NCBI GenBank assembly: GCA_947497085.1
Contig: CANMFE010000002.1
Coordinates: 62,001 to 126,000 of the forward strand
Length of the DNA stretch: 64,000 nucleotides
Source of the DNA: an uncultured Sphingomonadaceae bacterium
GTDB taxonomy: Bacteria > Pseudomonadota > Alphaproteobacteria > Sphingomonadales > Sphingomonadaceae
Direction of reading: 5' to 3'
The translations under genes were made by a program, and so were the position numbers. How positions within the stretch are numbered: the stretch's first letter is position 1; the number at the start of each line of letters is the position of its first letter. This document shows, piece by piece, positions 53,982 through 62,884 of the stretch. The notes below the pieces were generated by a model. That model made no database searches. It was not told the DNA's origin and worked only from the letters and a program-made list of their open reading frames with translations.

Positions 53982-55319
53982 ATGACACAGCGTTTCCCTG
54001 CACTAACAGCATTTCTGGCTGCCCTGTTTGCGCTGGTCGCCCTGTCCTCTCCGGCGGCGGCGCAGCTGGAAGGCACGGTGACGGACGATAGCGGCCGCAA
54101 CCAGATTACAATCGCTGTTCCCGCCCTGCCCACGCCGCAAGTGCTGCCAACGGCGGCCGGGTCAACCGAAGAGCTGGGCAAGCAGGTCAGCGATGTTATT
54201 GTTGCCGACCTGCGTTCGAGCGGGCTGTTTGACCCGATTGGCCGGAACCGGGTCCGCGCAATCAGTTATAGCGAAGTTACAGCACCCGCCTTTCCCTACT
54301 GGTCGGGCCGCAATGTGGAATCGCTGATTCAGGGGTTCGTGCGCTCCAATGGTGATGGCAAGCTGACCGTCGGGTGCTATGCCTATGATGTCGCGCTGGG
54401 CAGTGAACTTTCGCGGCACGGCTTTATTGTGGAGCCAGCCGACTGGCGCCGCGCGGCACATAAATGCGCCGACAGCATCTATTCACGCCTGACCGGGGAA
54501 TCCCCGTTTTTCGACAGTCGCATCGCCTATATCGCCGAGACTGGACCGAAGGATAACCGCACCAAGCGGCTGGCCGTAATGGACAGTGATGGCGCCAATC
54601 ACCGGTTCCTTACCAGCGGCGGCACGGCGCTGACGCCGCGCTTTTCGCCCGACTACAAGTCGATCCTGTATCTCAGCTATTCCGGCGGCAGCCCGGCCAT
54701 TTATATTTATGAGATAGGTACCGGCAAACAGCGGCTGGTGACACGCACCAATAATGCAACATTCGCGCCCCGCTGGTCACCCGATGGCCGCAGCATCCTC
54801 TATTCCATGGCGATTGCCGGCAATACCGATATCTACCGTATTTCGGCAAATGGCGGGCGGGCCGTGCGCCTGACCAACAGCCCAGGCATTGATGTGGGGG
54901 GCAGCTATTCCCCCGATGGATCGAAAATCGTATTCGAAAGCGACCGTTCGGGTAGCCAACAAATCTATGTCATGAATGCCGATGGTTCGGGCCAGCGCCG
55001 TATCAGCTTTGGCGGAGGCCGCGCGGCAACGCCCGAATGGAGCCCGCGCGGTGACCTGATCGCCTTTACCAAAATCGCGGGCAATTTCCGTATTGCCGTG
55101 ATGCGCCCGAGTGGCGGCGGCGAACGCATTCTCACCAATAGCTGGCAGGATGAAGCGCCTACCTGGGCACCCAATGGCCGCGTGATACAGTTTTTCCGCA
55201 CCCAGCGCGGTTCTGGCAAGACCAGCATCTGGCAGGTTGACGTTGCCGGCGGTGAGGAAAGACGGCTGAAAACACCGGTTGATGGCTCCGATCCTGCATG
55301 GGGTCCAGTCAGACCATGA
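53982..55319 (+). CDS. tolB: Tol-Pal system protein TolB
   Basis: 445 residues from this start. The signal peptide is MTQRFPALTAFLAALFALVALSSPAAA. The N-terminal domain is followed by a six-bladed beta-propeller with repeated SPDGR/SPDYK-type turns (RFSPDYKSILY, RWSPDGRSILYS, SYSPDGSKIVFES, EWSPRGDLIAFTK, WAPNGRVIQFF). It is periplasmic and binds Pal and TolA. In-frame ATGs at 53952 and 53964 are alternatives; 53982 has AAAAAGG about 8 bases upstream. Confidence 0.95.
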   Translation: MTQRFPALTAFLAALFALVALSSPAAAQLEGTVTDDSGRNQITIAVPALPTPQVLPTAAGSTEELGKQVSDVIVADLRSSGLFDPIGRNRVRAISYSEVTAPAFPYWSGRNVESLIQGFVRSNGDGKLTVGCYAYDVALGSELSRHGFIVEPADWRRAAHKCADSIYSRLTGESPFFDSRIAYIAETGPKDNRTKRLAVMDSDGANHRFLTSGGTALTPRFSPDYKSILYLSYSGGSPAIYIYEIGTGKQRLVTRTNNATFAPRWSPDGRSILYSMAIAGNTDIYRISANGGRAVRLTNSPGIDVGGSYSPDGSKIVFESDRSGSQQIYVMNADGSGQRRISFGGGRAATPEWSPRGDLIAFTKIAGNFRIAVMRPSGGGERILTNSWQDEAPTWAPNGRVIQFFRTQRGSGKTSIWQVDVAGGEERRLKTPVDGSDPAWGPVRP

Positions 55320-55438
55320 GCTTGCGGCCATAGACTATGTTGCAGCGAGGGCTTTGCGCTCACCTGTAATATGCAAAGGGGCAATAATTTGTTACCATGT
55401 CCGCTACCCAAGCGGCCTGGAAATTTAGGAGACAGAGC

Positions 55439-55963
55439 ATGAAAAAATTATCCACTCCCCTGATTGCCATAGCATTGGCGGCCACAATGGCCGGTTGCGC
55501 AAAAAAGCCGCCTGAAACGCTCCCGCCAGAACCCGTGGATACGACCTCTGGCAGTGACACGGACGTTGAACCGACCGCAGGTCAGCAAGCAGGCCCTACT
55601 CCTGGCTCACAGGAAGATTTCGTTGCCACCGTCATGTCGGACCGTATCTTTTTTGATACCGACAAGTTCAATGTTGATGGCGAGGATCAGCGCATCCTGC
55701 AGAGCCAGGCACAGTGGCTGTCGCAATATCCCAATGTAAGCATTGTCGTGGAAGGCCATGCCGATGAACGCGGCACGCGGGATTATAACCTTGCCCTAGG
55801 CGAGCGCCGCGCCAACAGTGCGAAAAACTATCTGGTCACGCTGGGCGTTGCGCCGTCACGCATACGCACGGTCAGCTATGGCAAGGAGCGGCCACAGGCG
55901 CTTGGATCTAACGAATCCGCATGGGCACAAAACCGGCGCGCGGTGACTGTTACGGTGCGCTAG
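55439..55963 (+). CDS. pal: Peptidoglycan-associated lipoprotein Pal
   Basis: 174 residues. The signal MKKLSTPLIAIALAATMAGC ends in a lipobox. A Pro/Thr/Gly linker is followed by the OmpA-like domain with the peptidoglycan-binding motif VEGHADERGTRDYNLALGERRA. It anchors the outer membrane to the wall. AGGAG precedes the ATG. The 119-base gap from tolB is long for this operon and may carry a separate pal promoter. Copy 3 of the composite palindrome follows. Confidence 0.97.
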   Translation: MKKLSTPLIAIALAATMAGCAKKPPETLPPEPVDTTSGSDTDVEPTAGQQAGPTPGSQEDFVATVMSDRIFFDTDKFNVDGEDQRILQSQAQWLSQYPNVSIVVEGHADERGTRDYNLALGERRANSAKNYLVTLGVAPSRIRTVSYGKERPQALGSNESAWAQNRRAVTVTVR

Positions 55964-56022
55964 CCTAGCCCTCTCATCCTCTGTGGCACCAGAACCGTGG
56001 GCGAAGCGAATATAAGAGAGTC

Positions 56023-56292
56023 TTTTTGATCTCACGCTAGAATGCTTTGCATTCAGCTCCGATGGGGTTCCGGCCAATAAGGCCGGGCGCGCAGTCGCGC
56101 TTGCGAACAGCTGGCCGCTGTTCGGGATTTCGCCATACGGAACATCTTGGCGAAACTGCAACATAATCAAAGCTATCGTTTCGCGCTGGTCCGCAGCTGC
56201 GATTAACAGCGAGGCAAGGCCGACCGGCCGTCGGCGCTTATTGCGCCGCCCCACCGGAGGCATTCACGAAGTGAATTGCCGTGAGGTCAATA
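56023..56292. repeat. Composite palindromic element, copy 3 (after pal)
   Basis: 270 bases. The right arm GCCCCACCGGAGGCATTCAC... GTGAGGTCAA is the reverse complement of the left arm of copies 1 and 2, so the arms are in the opposite direction, while the centre runs as in copy 1 (GCGCAGTCGCGCTTGCGAAC). Its hairpins are GAATGC-TTT-GCATTC, GGCC-AATAA-GGCC, GCGC-AGTC-GCGC on the left, and CGGCGC-TTATT-GCGCCG and ATTCAC-GAA-GTGAAT on the right. It fills the 422-base gap after pal together with a terminator. Confidence 0.9.
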
Positions 56293-56327
56293 ATGACTCT
56301 GCCTTTCCCCCGCTTCAAAACAAACAA

Positions 56328-56361
56328 AAAGGCCGCACTCCCAATCTGGGGCGCGGCCTTT
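56328..56361. terminator. Bidirectional terminator
   Basis: AAAGGCCGC pairs with GCGGCCTTT around a small inner stem (CCC/GGG). On the minus strand it is followed by TTTTTGTTTGTTTTG, ending the small hypothetical gene; on the plus strand by TTTCCTTAT, ending pal. Confidence 0.75.
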
Positions 56362-56385
56362 CCTTATAGATAAACTGACGAAAAT

Positions 56386-56685
56386 TTAAGCCTGGCGCAC
56401 GCCTGACATCGCCATGGAGCCAAATGCACCAGCATTGATCGTGCCGGTAATTGTATCGCCATCGACAGTGGCCTCGCAGTTCAGTTCCATAGGCATCGGC
56501 ACTTTCATCTGCATTTTCCAGGTCAGCTTATTGCCATCCACTTTGCCGTCTTCAATATCCAGTGCGCCCATTGCGCCTGCATTCGTGCCGGTAAATGTAT
56601 CGCCATCGACATTCACGGTCAGGACCGACTGCTGGTCGCCCATGGGTGATTTTGTGACGCAATCATATGCACCTTCTACTGACAT
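56386..56685 (-). CDS. Small beta-rich conserved hypothetical protein
   Basis: 99 residues with repeated short strands ending in DGDT or DG turns (VLTVNVDGDTFTGTNAGAMG, NCEATVDGDTITGTINAGAFG). The two segments resemble each other, so it looks like a duplicated beta-sheet unit. There is no signal peptide. GGGAGA lies about 6 bases before the ATG at 56685. Function unknown; similar short proteins with DGDTITGT are frequent in sphingomonads by my recollection. A terminator follows directly. Confidence 0.6.
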   Translation of the reverse strand: MSVEGAYDCVTKSPMGDQQSVLTVNVDGDTFTGTNAGAMGALDIEDGKVDGNKLTWKMQMKVPMPMELNCEATVDGDTITGTINAGAFGSMAMSGVRQA

Positions 56686-56867
56686 AATATTCTCCCTTTT
56701 AGAAAATTGGTTTTGGATAGGTTTTATCTAGGTACTTGTTTAATATTTTTCCATAGAATCGCAGATTATTATCCTGCTTGTAGTCCGGTAACAAAAACTG
56801 TCAAAGCGGGGTTCCTTCTAACAGGCTTACTTTACAGATAATCTGGAGTCTTTCAAATCATATGGGC

Positions 56868-59057
56868 TTAGGGCCGGTAACGGCGTGCAACATGCCCTTC
56901 CAGCATCTTGGGGTCGAAACGCACCGGTTTTGTGCCATAGCGCACGAAAAGTTCGGCCTGATCGGTATAGTGCGGGCTATCTGGCCGGGTCATCGCGGCA
57001 CCAAAGGGCTGGATCGAGCGCGAGCTTACCTGGCCCTCACTATTCCATTCAACGAACAGGATATAACTGTCACCGTGACGAATCGATAGCCGCCCATCAT
57101 CTTCAATGTCCCATAAGGTCGACGCACGCAGCGTATCGCTGCCACCATCAAGGGGCAGATCAATGTCTCCCTGCCGCAAGCGGATGACATCGCCGAGTGG
57201 CGGGTCCAGCTTGCCGAAATGTTTTACGAGATGCTCTGACGCTTCTTGCAGTTTTTCGCGCGGATCGGGATAGGGCAGACGCGCATAGCTGGTACGCATT
57301 GCCTCATGCAACACCATCACCGCCAACGCGTCGCCTTCCCCTTTGCCATCGGCTGTCCAGTCCCAGCGGGCCAGCAGGTCCTGCGCTTTTTTGAGTTCCG
57401 GCGCGTCACTGAGGTCCAGCGCAGCGATCTTTGCCATCCATGCTGCAGCATAGCCATCACGCGCGTAGCCAGTATCATATTTGATCTCCATCAGCTCTTC
57501 ATGGCTGATCTTGCCATCACCCTCGGCCAAGGCCTGTTCAAACAGCATGATGGCACGCCGCGCGCGATTGGTCATGTCATCTTCGACACCCAGCAGTGGG
57601 GAAATACTGTCCCGGTCTATTTCATCGCCTGGCCCCGCCGCCACATAGGGCGTGTTATTGGCATTCATTATATAGCCACTCGCGGGGTTGAACAGTTTGG
57701 GGTATTCGGCCCAGTCAACTGGCCCTTTCCAGATCAGGTCACTGCGATCTCCCGGCAGGACAGTCCGCCAATCGGCCCCCTCCTTGCGATCCGGAAACAG
57801 CGCATTATAGACAAGCCCGATATTGCCGTCTTTATCGGCATAAATGAAATTGGTACCCGACACGCCTTGTATCGCCATCGCCGATTTCCATTCATCAAAA
57901 TTCTGCGCTTTATTAAGCCTATAATACTGGGTGAGCATTTTAAGGTCGTCCATGCCAGCATAGCGGAAAGCGAAATAACCAGCCTCATTTTTGATGACCG
58001 GCCCGTGTGCGCTGCGATAGACAGTCTGTGGATAGGGAATGGTGAACGGCCCCATTTTCACGCCCAGCCAGACACGCTTTTGCATAAGCGGCTCCCACTT
58101 GCCATCGAGCTTATACTGGTCTCCCGCATCATTGACCTCAAGTGCATAAACATCAACCAGATCAGGCCTATTGACCGTGTTGGTCCAACCAAGATTGCGG
58201 TTGTGGCCCAGAAACGGATAGGGCGCGCCCGCAAAGGTCGCGCCGGCAAAATCCCAGCCTTCGCCGCTATGCACCACCAATTCATACCAGGCGACACCGC
58301 CGCGCCATGGCTGATGCGAATTGGACACCAGCCGCACCTTGCCATCGGCAGAACGCTCAGGTGCCACAGCAAAAGCATTGGACCCGTTCATATCGGCATT
58401 CTCACCCGTGGGCGCACTATAGGAGATGTCCAGCAAATCGCCATGTTCAAGCGGGGCAGCGTCTTCATTCAGCACTGGCCCGCCTTCCTGCCGCAATGGC
58501 GTCCCCTCCGCCAGCGGACCGATCACATTTTGCAGACCAAAAAAGAATGGCGAACGCAGCGCAAAGCCAGCGGCAATATCACGTCCGTTCACTGGGAAGA
58601 GCCCTGGCAGCTGGACCTCTTCGGGATGCACCTCAACATAACGGTTCAGCCCCGCCGCATAGCCATCAAGCAGCGCATGCACATCAGCGGGTAGCGTGTC
58701 ATATTTTCGCTCCACCGTGCCGCGGACGTCCAGCAAGTGCGCGATATAATCTATCTTCGCGCCTTCCCCGCCCTTGATTGCGCCGTAGCGCGCACGCGTC
58801 ATTGACACGACTTCCTCAATATTCAGGAAATCATCCTCCGCATGCGCATAGGCGATGCCATAGGCCACATCAGCATCAGTCTTGCCGAAAATATGCGGTA
58901 CGCCAAATTCGTCACGAACAATCTCGACATCATAATCGCGTGCAGGCGGCGGCGCAGCATCATCCGCGACCAGCGGTTCCCATATAAGCAGCGAAATGCC
59001 GATAATGAGCAACAGCGCAAGAAGGACAATGGCGAGACGCTTGAATGTTTTTCCCAT
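56868..59057 (-). CDS. Penicillin-acylase-family N-terminal nucleophile hydrolase
   Basis: 729 residues. An N-terminal membrane anchor or signal (KRLAIVLLALLLIIGISLLIW) is followed by the alpha-chain motif YGIAYAHAEDDFLNIE. The beta-chain start G-S-N-A-F-A-V puts the nucleophile at Ser226, freed by self-cleavage. Then come HQPWRGGVAWYELVVH, GHNRNLGWTNTVNRPDLVDVY and FIYADKDGNIGLVYNALFP. The family cleaves amide bonds (penicillins, acyl-homoserine lactones, glutaryl-cephalosporin); which one cannot be told here. It lies in the periplasm. The ATG at 59057 was chosen over upstream ATGs lacking likeness. Confidence 0.9.
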   Translation of the reverse strand: MGKTFKRLAIVLLALLLIIGISLLIWEPLVADDAAPPPARDYDVEIVRDEFGVPHIFGKTDADVAYGIAYAHAEDDFLNIEEVVSMTRARYGAIKGGEGAKIDYIAHLLDVRGTVERKYDTLPADVHALLDGYAAGLNRYVEVHPEEVQLPGLFPVNGRDIAAGFALRSPFFFGLQNVIGPLAEGTPLRQEGGPVLNEDAAPLEHGDLLDISYSAPTGENADMNGSNAFAVAPERSADGKVRLVSNSHQPWRGGVAWYELVVHSGEGWDFAGATFAGAPYPFLGHNRNLGWTNTVNRPDLVDVYALEVNDAGDQYKLDGKWEPLMQKRVWLGVKMGPFTIPYPQTVYRSAHGPVIKNEAGYFAFRYAGMDDLKMLTQYYRLNKAQNFDEWKSAMAIQGVSGTNFIYADKDGNIGLVYNALFPDRKEGADWRTVLPGDRSDLIWKGPVDWAEYPKLFNPASGYIMNANNTPYVAAGPGDEIDRDSISPLLGVEDDMTNRARRAIMLFEQALAEGDGKISHEELMEIKYDTGYARDGYAAAWMAKIAALDLSDAPELKKAQDLLARWDWTADGKGEGDALAVMVLHEAMRTSYARLPYPDPREKLQEASEHLVKHFGKLDPPLGDVIRLRQGDIDLPLDGGSDTLRASTLWDIEDDGRLSIRHGDSYILFVEWNSEGQVSSRSIQPFGAAMTRPDSPHYTDQAELFVRYGTKPVRFDPKMLEGHVARRYRP

Positions 59058-59131
59058 AACCCGCACATTACACAGCATGTCACACAGGTCCACTGACATG
59101 GATGCCAGTAACGATAATTTTCGGCAAACCA

Positions 59132-59159
59132 CTTGTGTTGCACATGCGCAACATTATCT
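59132..59159 (+). promoter_or_regulatory. Possible RpoH (heat-shock) promoter of clpB
   Basis: CTTGTG (59132-59137), a 16-base spacer, then TTATCT (59154-59159), close to the alphaproteobacterial heat-shock consensus CTTGAA-N16-CYTATNT. It ends 24 bases before the clpB ATG. Confidence 0.45.
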
Positions 59160-59183
59160 AGGTGGTATAGGAGAACAACACAG

Positions 59184-61772
59184 ATGAATTTGGAAAAATT
59201 TACCGACCGCGCAAAAGGTTTTCTACAAAGCGCCCAGACCGTTGCAATCCGCATGAATCACCAGCGCATTTCGCCTGTACACCTGCTGAAAGCGCTGCTG
59301 GAAGATAATGAAGGCATGGCAGCTGGCCTGATTGGCCGTGCCGGCGGCAATGCAGGGCTCGCGCAAGCCGAAACCGATGCGTTGCTCGCCAAAATTCCCG
59401 CTGTTTCGGGCTCAGGAGCGCAAACGACACCGGGCCTTGATAATGACACGGTGCGCCTGCTCGATCAGGCAGAGCAGATATCCGAAAAAGCCGGTGACAG
59501 CTACGTCACTGTTGAGCGCTTGCTGCTCGCACTGACACTCGCCAAAGGTACCAAAGTCGCCGATGCGCTTGCCAAGGCGGGTGTGACGCCGGAAAAACTC
59601 AACAGCGCGATCAACGAACTGCGCGGCGGAAAGACGGCGCAGTCTGCCTCCGCAGAAGACAGCTATGAAGCGATGAAGAAATATGCGCGCGACCTGACCG
59701 AAGCGGCGCGCGATGGTAAGCTGGACCCGGTGATTGGCCGTGACGAGGAAATTCGCCGCACGGTGCAAATTCTTGCCCGGCGTACGAAAAACAACCCCGT
59801 ACTGATCGGCGAACCGGGCGTGGGCAAGACCGCGATAGCCGAAGGGCTCGCGCTGCGTATCGCTAATGGCGATGTGCCCGACAGCCTGAAGGACCGCCGT
59901 CTGATGGGCCTTGATATGGGCGCTTTGATTGCAGGTGCAAAATATCGCGGTGAGTTTGAGGAACGGCTCAAATCCGTACTTGATGAAGTCAAAGGCGCGG
60001 ACGGTGAAATCATCCTGTTTATTGACGAGATGCACACGCTAGTCGGTGCAGGTGCGTCGGAAGGATCGATGGATGCCTCCAACCTGCTCAAACCTGCGCT
60101 CGCACGCGGGGAACTGCATTGTATCGGTGCCACCACGCTGGATGAGTACCAGAAATATGTTGAGAAAGACCCGGCCCTGCAACGCCGGTTCCAGCCCGTG
60201 CATGTAGGCGAACCCAATGTCGAGGACACCGTTTCGATCCTGCGCGGTCTGAAAGAGAAATATGAGCTGCACCACGGCGTGCGTATCACCGATGGCGCGA
60301 TTGTCTCTGCCGCCACCCTGTCACACCGCTATATTTCGGATCGGTTCCTGCCCGACAAAGCGATTGACCTGATGGATGAAGCGGCGAGCCGCATTCGCAT
60401 GGAAGTGGAATCCAAGCCCGAAGAAATCGAAACGCTCGATCGCAGGATTATCCAGCTCAAGATCGAACGTGAAGCGCTATCCAAGGAAAGCGACACCGCA
60501 TCACAGGACCGACTGTCGAAGATCGAGGAAGACCTTGCAAATCTGGAGCAGCAGTCCTCCGAACTCACCACCCGCTGGCAAAATGAAAAAGACAAGATCA
60601 ATGCCGAAGCCAAGCTGAAAGAAGAGCTGGATGCCGCACGGCTGGAGCTGGAACAGGCACAGCGGGCGGGCGATCTCGCCAAGGCAGGCGAACTGAGCTA
60701 TGGCAAAATTCCCGAGCTGGAAGGCAAGCTGGAAGAAGCCGCCGCCGCCACTGAAGGCGCGCTGCTGCGCGAGGAAGTGACCGCAGAAGATATCGCTTCC
60801 GTCGTATCGCGCTGGACCGGCATTCCGGTCGACAAGATGATGGAAGGCGAGCGTGAAAAACTGCTCAACATGGAAGAAGCGATCGGCAAGCGCGTCATTG
60901 GCCAAACGGATGCCGTCGAAGCTGTTTCGAAAGCGGTGCGCCGGTCGCGCGCAGGGCTGCAGGACCCAAACCGTCCGCTGGGGTCCTTCCTGTTCCTTGG
61001 CCCCACGGGTGTGGGCAAGACAGAGCTTACCAAAGCACTGGCCGGCTTTCTGTTCGATGATGATCAGGCGATGGTTCGCATCGACATGTCCGAATTCATG
61101 GAGAAACATTCCGTCGCCCGCCTGATCGGCGCGCCTCCCGGATATGTCGGCTATGATGAAGGCGGCGTGCTTACCGAGGCCGTGCGGCGCAGGCCCTATC
61201 AGGTCATCCTGTTTGACGAGGTCGAAAAAGCGCATGCTGATGTGTTCAATGTGCTGCTGCAGGTGCTGGATGACGGCCACCTGACCGATGGACAGGGGCG
61301 CAAGGTGGATTTCAGCAATACGCTTATCATCCTTACCTCAAATCTGGGCAGCCAGCATCTGGCATCCATGAGCGATGACCAAAAAGTCTCCGATGTCGAA
61401 CCGCAGGTGATGGATGTCGTACGCGCGCACTTCCGCCCTGAATTCCTGAACCGGCTTGACGAGATCATCCTGTTCCACCGCCTCGCGGAAGAGCATATGG
61501 CCCCGATTGTCGATATCCAGGTGGCGCGTGTACAAAAACTGCTGAAAGACCGCAAAATCACCATCGACCTTTCCGATGACGCCCGCAAGTGGATCGGTCG
61601 TGTAGGCTATGACCCCGTTTACGGCGCACGCCCGCTGAAACGCGCGATCCAGCGTTACCTGCAGGATCCGCTCGCCGACATGATATTGCGCGCTGATATA
61701 CCCGATGGTTCAACGGTAAAGGTCAAAGACGGCGATGGTGAGTTGAAGATAGAGGTGTCAACAAAAAATTAG
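59184..61772 (+). CDS. clpB: ATP-dependent chaperone ClpB
   Basis: 862 residues. The N-domain (1-150) is followed by NBD1 with Walker A GEPGVGKT (209-216), a coiled-coil middle domain rich in Glu/Lys/Gln (about 405-525: [27 protein letters not shown]), NBD2 with Walker [11 protein letters not shown] (606-615), and the C-terminal domain. It disaggregates proteins with DnaK; the IGF/IGL loop for ClpP is absent, as in ClpB. GGAG precedes the ATG at 59184. A possible heat-shock promoter is 24 bases upstream. Confidence 0.98.
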   Translation: MNLEKFTDRAKGFLQSAQTVAIRMNHQRISPVHLLKALLEDNEGMAAGLIGRAGGNAGLAQAETDALLAKIPAVSGSGAQTTPGLDNDTVRLLDQAEQISEKAGDSYVTVERLLLALTLAKGTKVADALAKAGVTPEKLNSAINELRGGKTAQSASAEDSYEAMKKYARDLTEAARDGKLDPVIGRDEEIRRTVQILARRTKNNPVLIGEPGVGKTAIAEGLALRIANGDVPDSLKDRRLMGLDMGALIAGAKYRGEFEERLKSVLDEVKGADGEIILFIDEMHTLVGAGASEGSMDASNLLKPALARGELHCIGATTLDEYQKYVEKDPALQRRFQPVHVGEPNVEDTVSILRGLKEKYELHHGVRITDGAIVSAATLSHRYISDRFLPDKAIDLMDEAASRIRMEVESKPEEIETLDRRIIQLKIEREALSKESDTASQDRLSKIEEDLANLEQQSSELTTRWQNEKDKINAEAKLKEELDAARLELEQAQRAGDLAKAGELSYGKIPELEGKLEEAAAATEGALLREEVTAEDIASVVSRWTGIPVDKMMEGEREKLLNMEEAIGKRVIGQTDAVEAVSKAVRRSRAGLQDPNRPLGSFLFLGPTGVGKTELTKALAGFLFDDDQAMVRIDMSEFMEKHSVARLIGAPPGYVGYDEGGVLTEAVRRRPYQVILFDEVEKAHADVFNVLLQVLDDGHLTDGQGRKVDFSNTLIILTSNLGSQHLASMSDDQKVSDVEPQVMDVVRAHFRPEFLNRLDEIILFHRLAEEHMAPIVDIQVARVQKLLKDRKITIDLSDDARKWIGRVGYDPVYGARPLKRAIQRYLQDPLADMILRADIPDGSTVKVKDGDGELKIEVSTKN

Positions 61773-61837
61773 ATTTTGCTCTCTTGACTGTGCACTGTTA
61801 TATACTGAAAATGACAAATTATTCGGGATCCAATATC

Positions 61838-62356
61838 ATGATTTTACATGCAAAAAATGCTATTCTTCCCGCAATGGCGTCCTGCCTTTTCTTAACGGCG
61901 CCGGTATATGCACAATCCCCGGAAATATTGGACCCCTTCAAGGAATGCAGCGCCATTACCGGCAATGATGCACGACTGAAATGCTATGATAACGCGACAC
62001 AGAATATTGAAAAATTTTTGGAAGAAATGAAAGCCAAGGCCCAAGAAAGAAAGAGGCAGGGTTTCGGATTTTCCGGCCGTCAGATAGATGACACCGGGGC
62101 TATCGGCATCAACGATGCCGTTCTGGAAAAAGTAAACTCTGTGTCAGCCTCCATATCAAATGTTGTCAAGGGGCCGCTTAATGTAAATACGCTTTACCTC
62201 GACAATGGACAGGTATGGCGCACAACAACTTCTGGCAATTTCAAGGGCCGTTTTCGCGAGAGCATGAAGGTTGATATAAAGCGCGGCGCCGTGAGCGGCT
62301 ACAAACTTACCATAGAAGGCAGAAGCGGATTCAAAGGCGTAGAACGCGTTAGATAA
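61838..62356 (+). CDS. Exported protein with Cys...RLxCYD motif, uncharacterised
   Basis: 172 residues. The signal peptide MILHAKNAILPAMASCLFLTAPVYA precedes the motif ECSAITGNDARLKCYDN, in which two cysteines flank I-x(5)-R-L; a common pattern of secreted proteins of this order. A charged helix follows (EEMKAKAQERKRQGFGF), and the C-terminal half has VYLDNG-like turns (NTLYLDNGQVWRTTTSG) and ends KRGAVSGYKLTIEG...VERVR. Function unknown. The start could also be the ATG at 61811. It lies 65 bases after clpB, so it may have its own promoter. Confidence 0.65.
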   Translation: MILHAKNAILPAMASCLFLTAPVYAQSPEILDPFKECSAITGNDARLKCYDNATQNIEKFLEEMKAKAQERKRQGFGFSGRQIDDTGAIGINDAVLEKVNSVSASISNVVKGPLNVNTLYLDNGQVWRTTTSGNFKGRFRESMKVDIKRGAVSGYKLTIEGRSGFKGVERVR

Positions 62357-62831
62357 TACCCGCCCGCCCCACTTGTACAGGGCCTTCCCCACTATCTAAG
62401 CCCAGCTGCTTTAAGCATAGGGCGATAGCACACTGACATCTGAAATATCCGGTTAGCGGCATCAAGCCTTGGTCTGCTTTCTAAAACAAAGAGGGATTCC
62501 GCTCTTAAATGAATAGCGTACGTAATTCCATTGCGCATCTGGGTATTAATGGCCACATTACATGGTTATGCAAAGATTAGCAGGCCGGTAGGAACAGCTG
62601 CGGCTTTTGCCAAAACAGCGATCCATGCCCGTATATTTGGACCCATTCCTTTAGCTGGCCAAGCCCCCTGCCACGCGATTGATCAGGGATGCCACAATAT
62701 GCCGCTGGAACGGATGTCCTGTGTGCATGGCTGTAGCAATTTGAGTATTGAGTATCTGGCATTCCGGCACTCCGGATAGAATTCACATGGCTGGAAACTC
62801 GAACATATACTCATAAACATTATATACAAAT
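62357..62831. other. Gap of about 475 bases without a supported gene
   Basis: Neither strand carries a frame with a recognisable family. On the minus strand a 69-residue frame (62577-62786) is followed past a single stop by about 24 further open codons, and on the plus strand an 82-residue frame overlaps it. This may be a decayed gene or nothing. A terminator follows at 62834. Confidence 0.4.
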
Positions 62832-62833
62832 AA

Positions 62834-62862
62834 AAAGGCCGACACCAGTGGTGCCGGCCTTT
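62834..62862 (-). terminator. Terminator of the TonB-receptor gene
   Basis: On the minus strand AAAGGCCG pairs with CGGCCTTT around a nearly paired inner part (CAC/GTG). The following T-rich run TTTTTATTTG lies downstream, 25-50 bases past the stop at 62885. Confidence 0.8.
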
Positions 62863-62884
62863 CTATTCTTCATGGTATCTAGAT

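Noticed and set aside
62531-62779. 82-codon plus-strand frame after the last exported-protein gene
   Set aside because: No family likeness, no good ribosome site, and an overlapping frame of similar length on the other strand.
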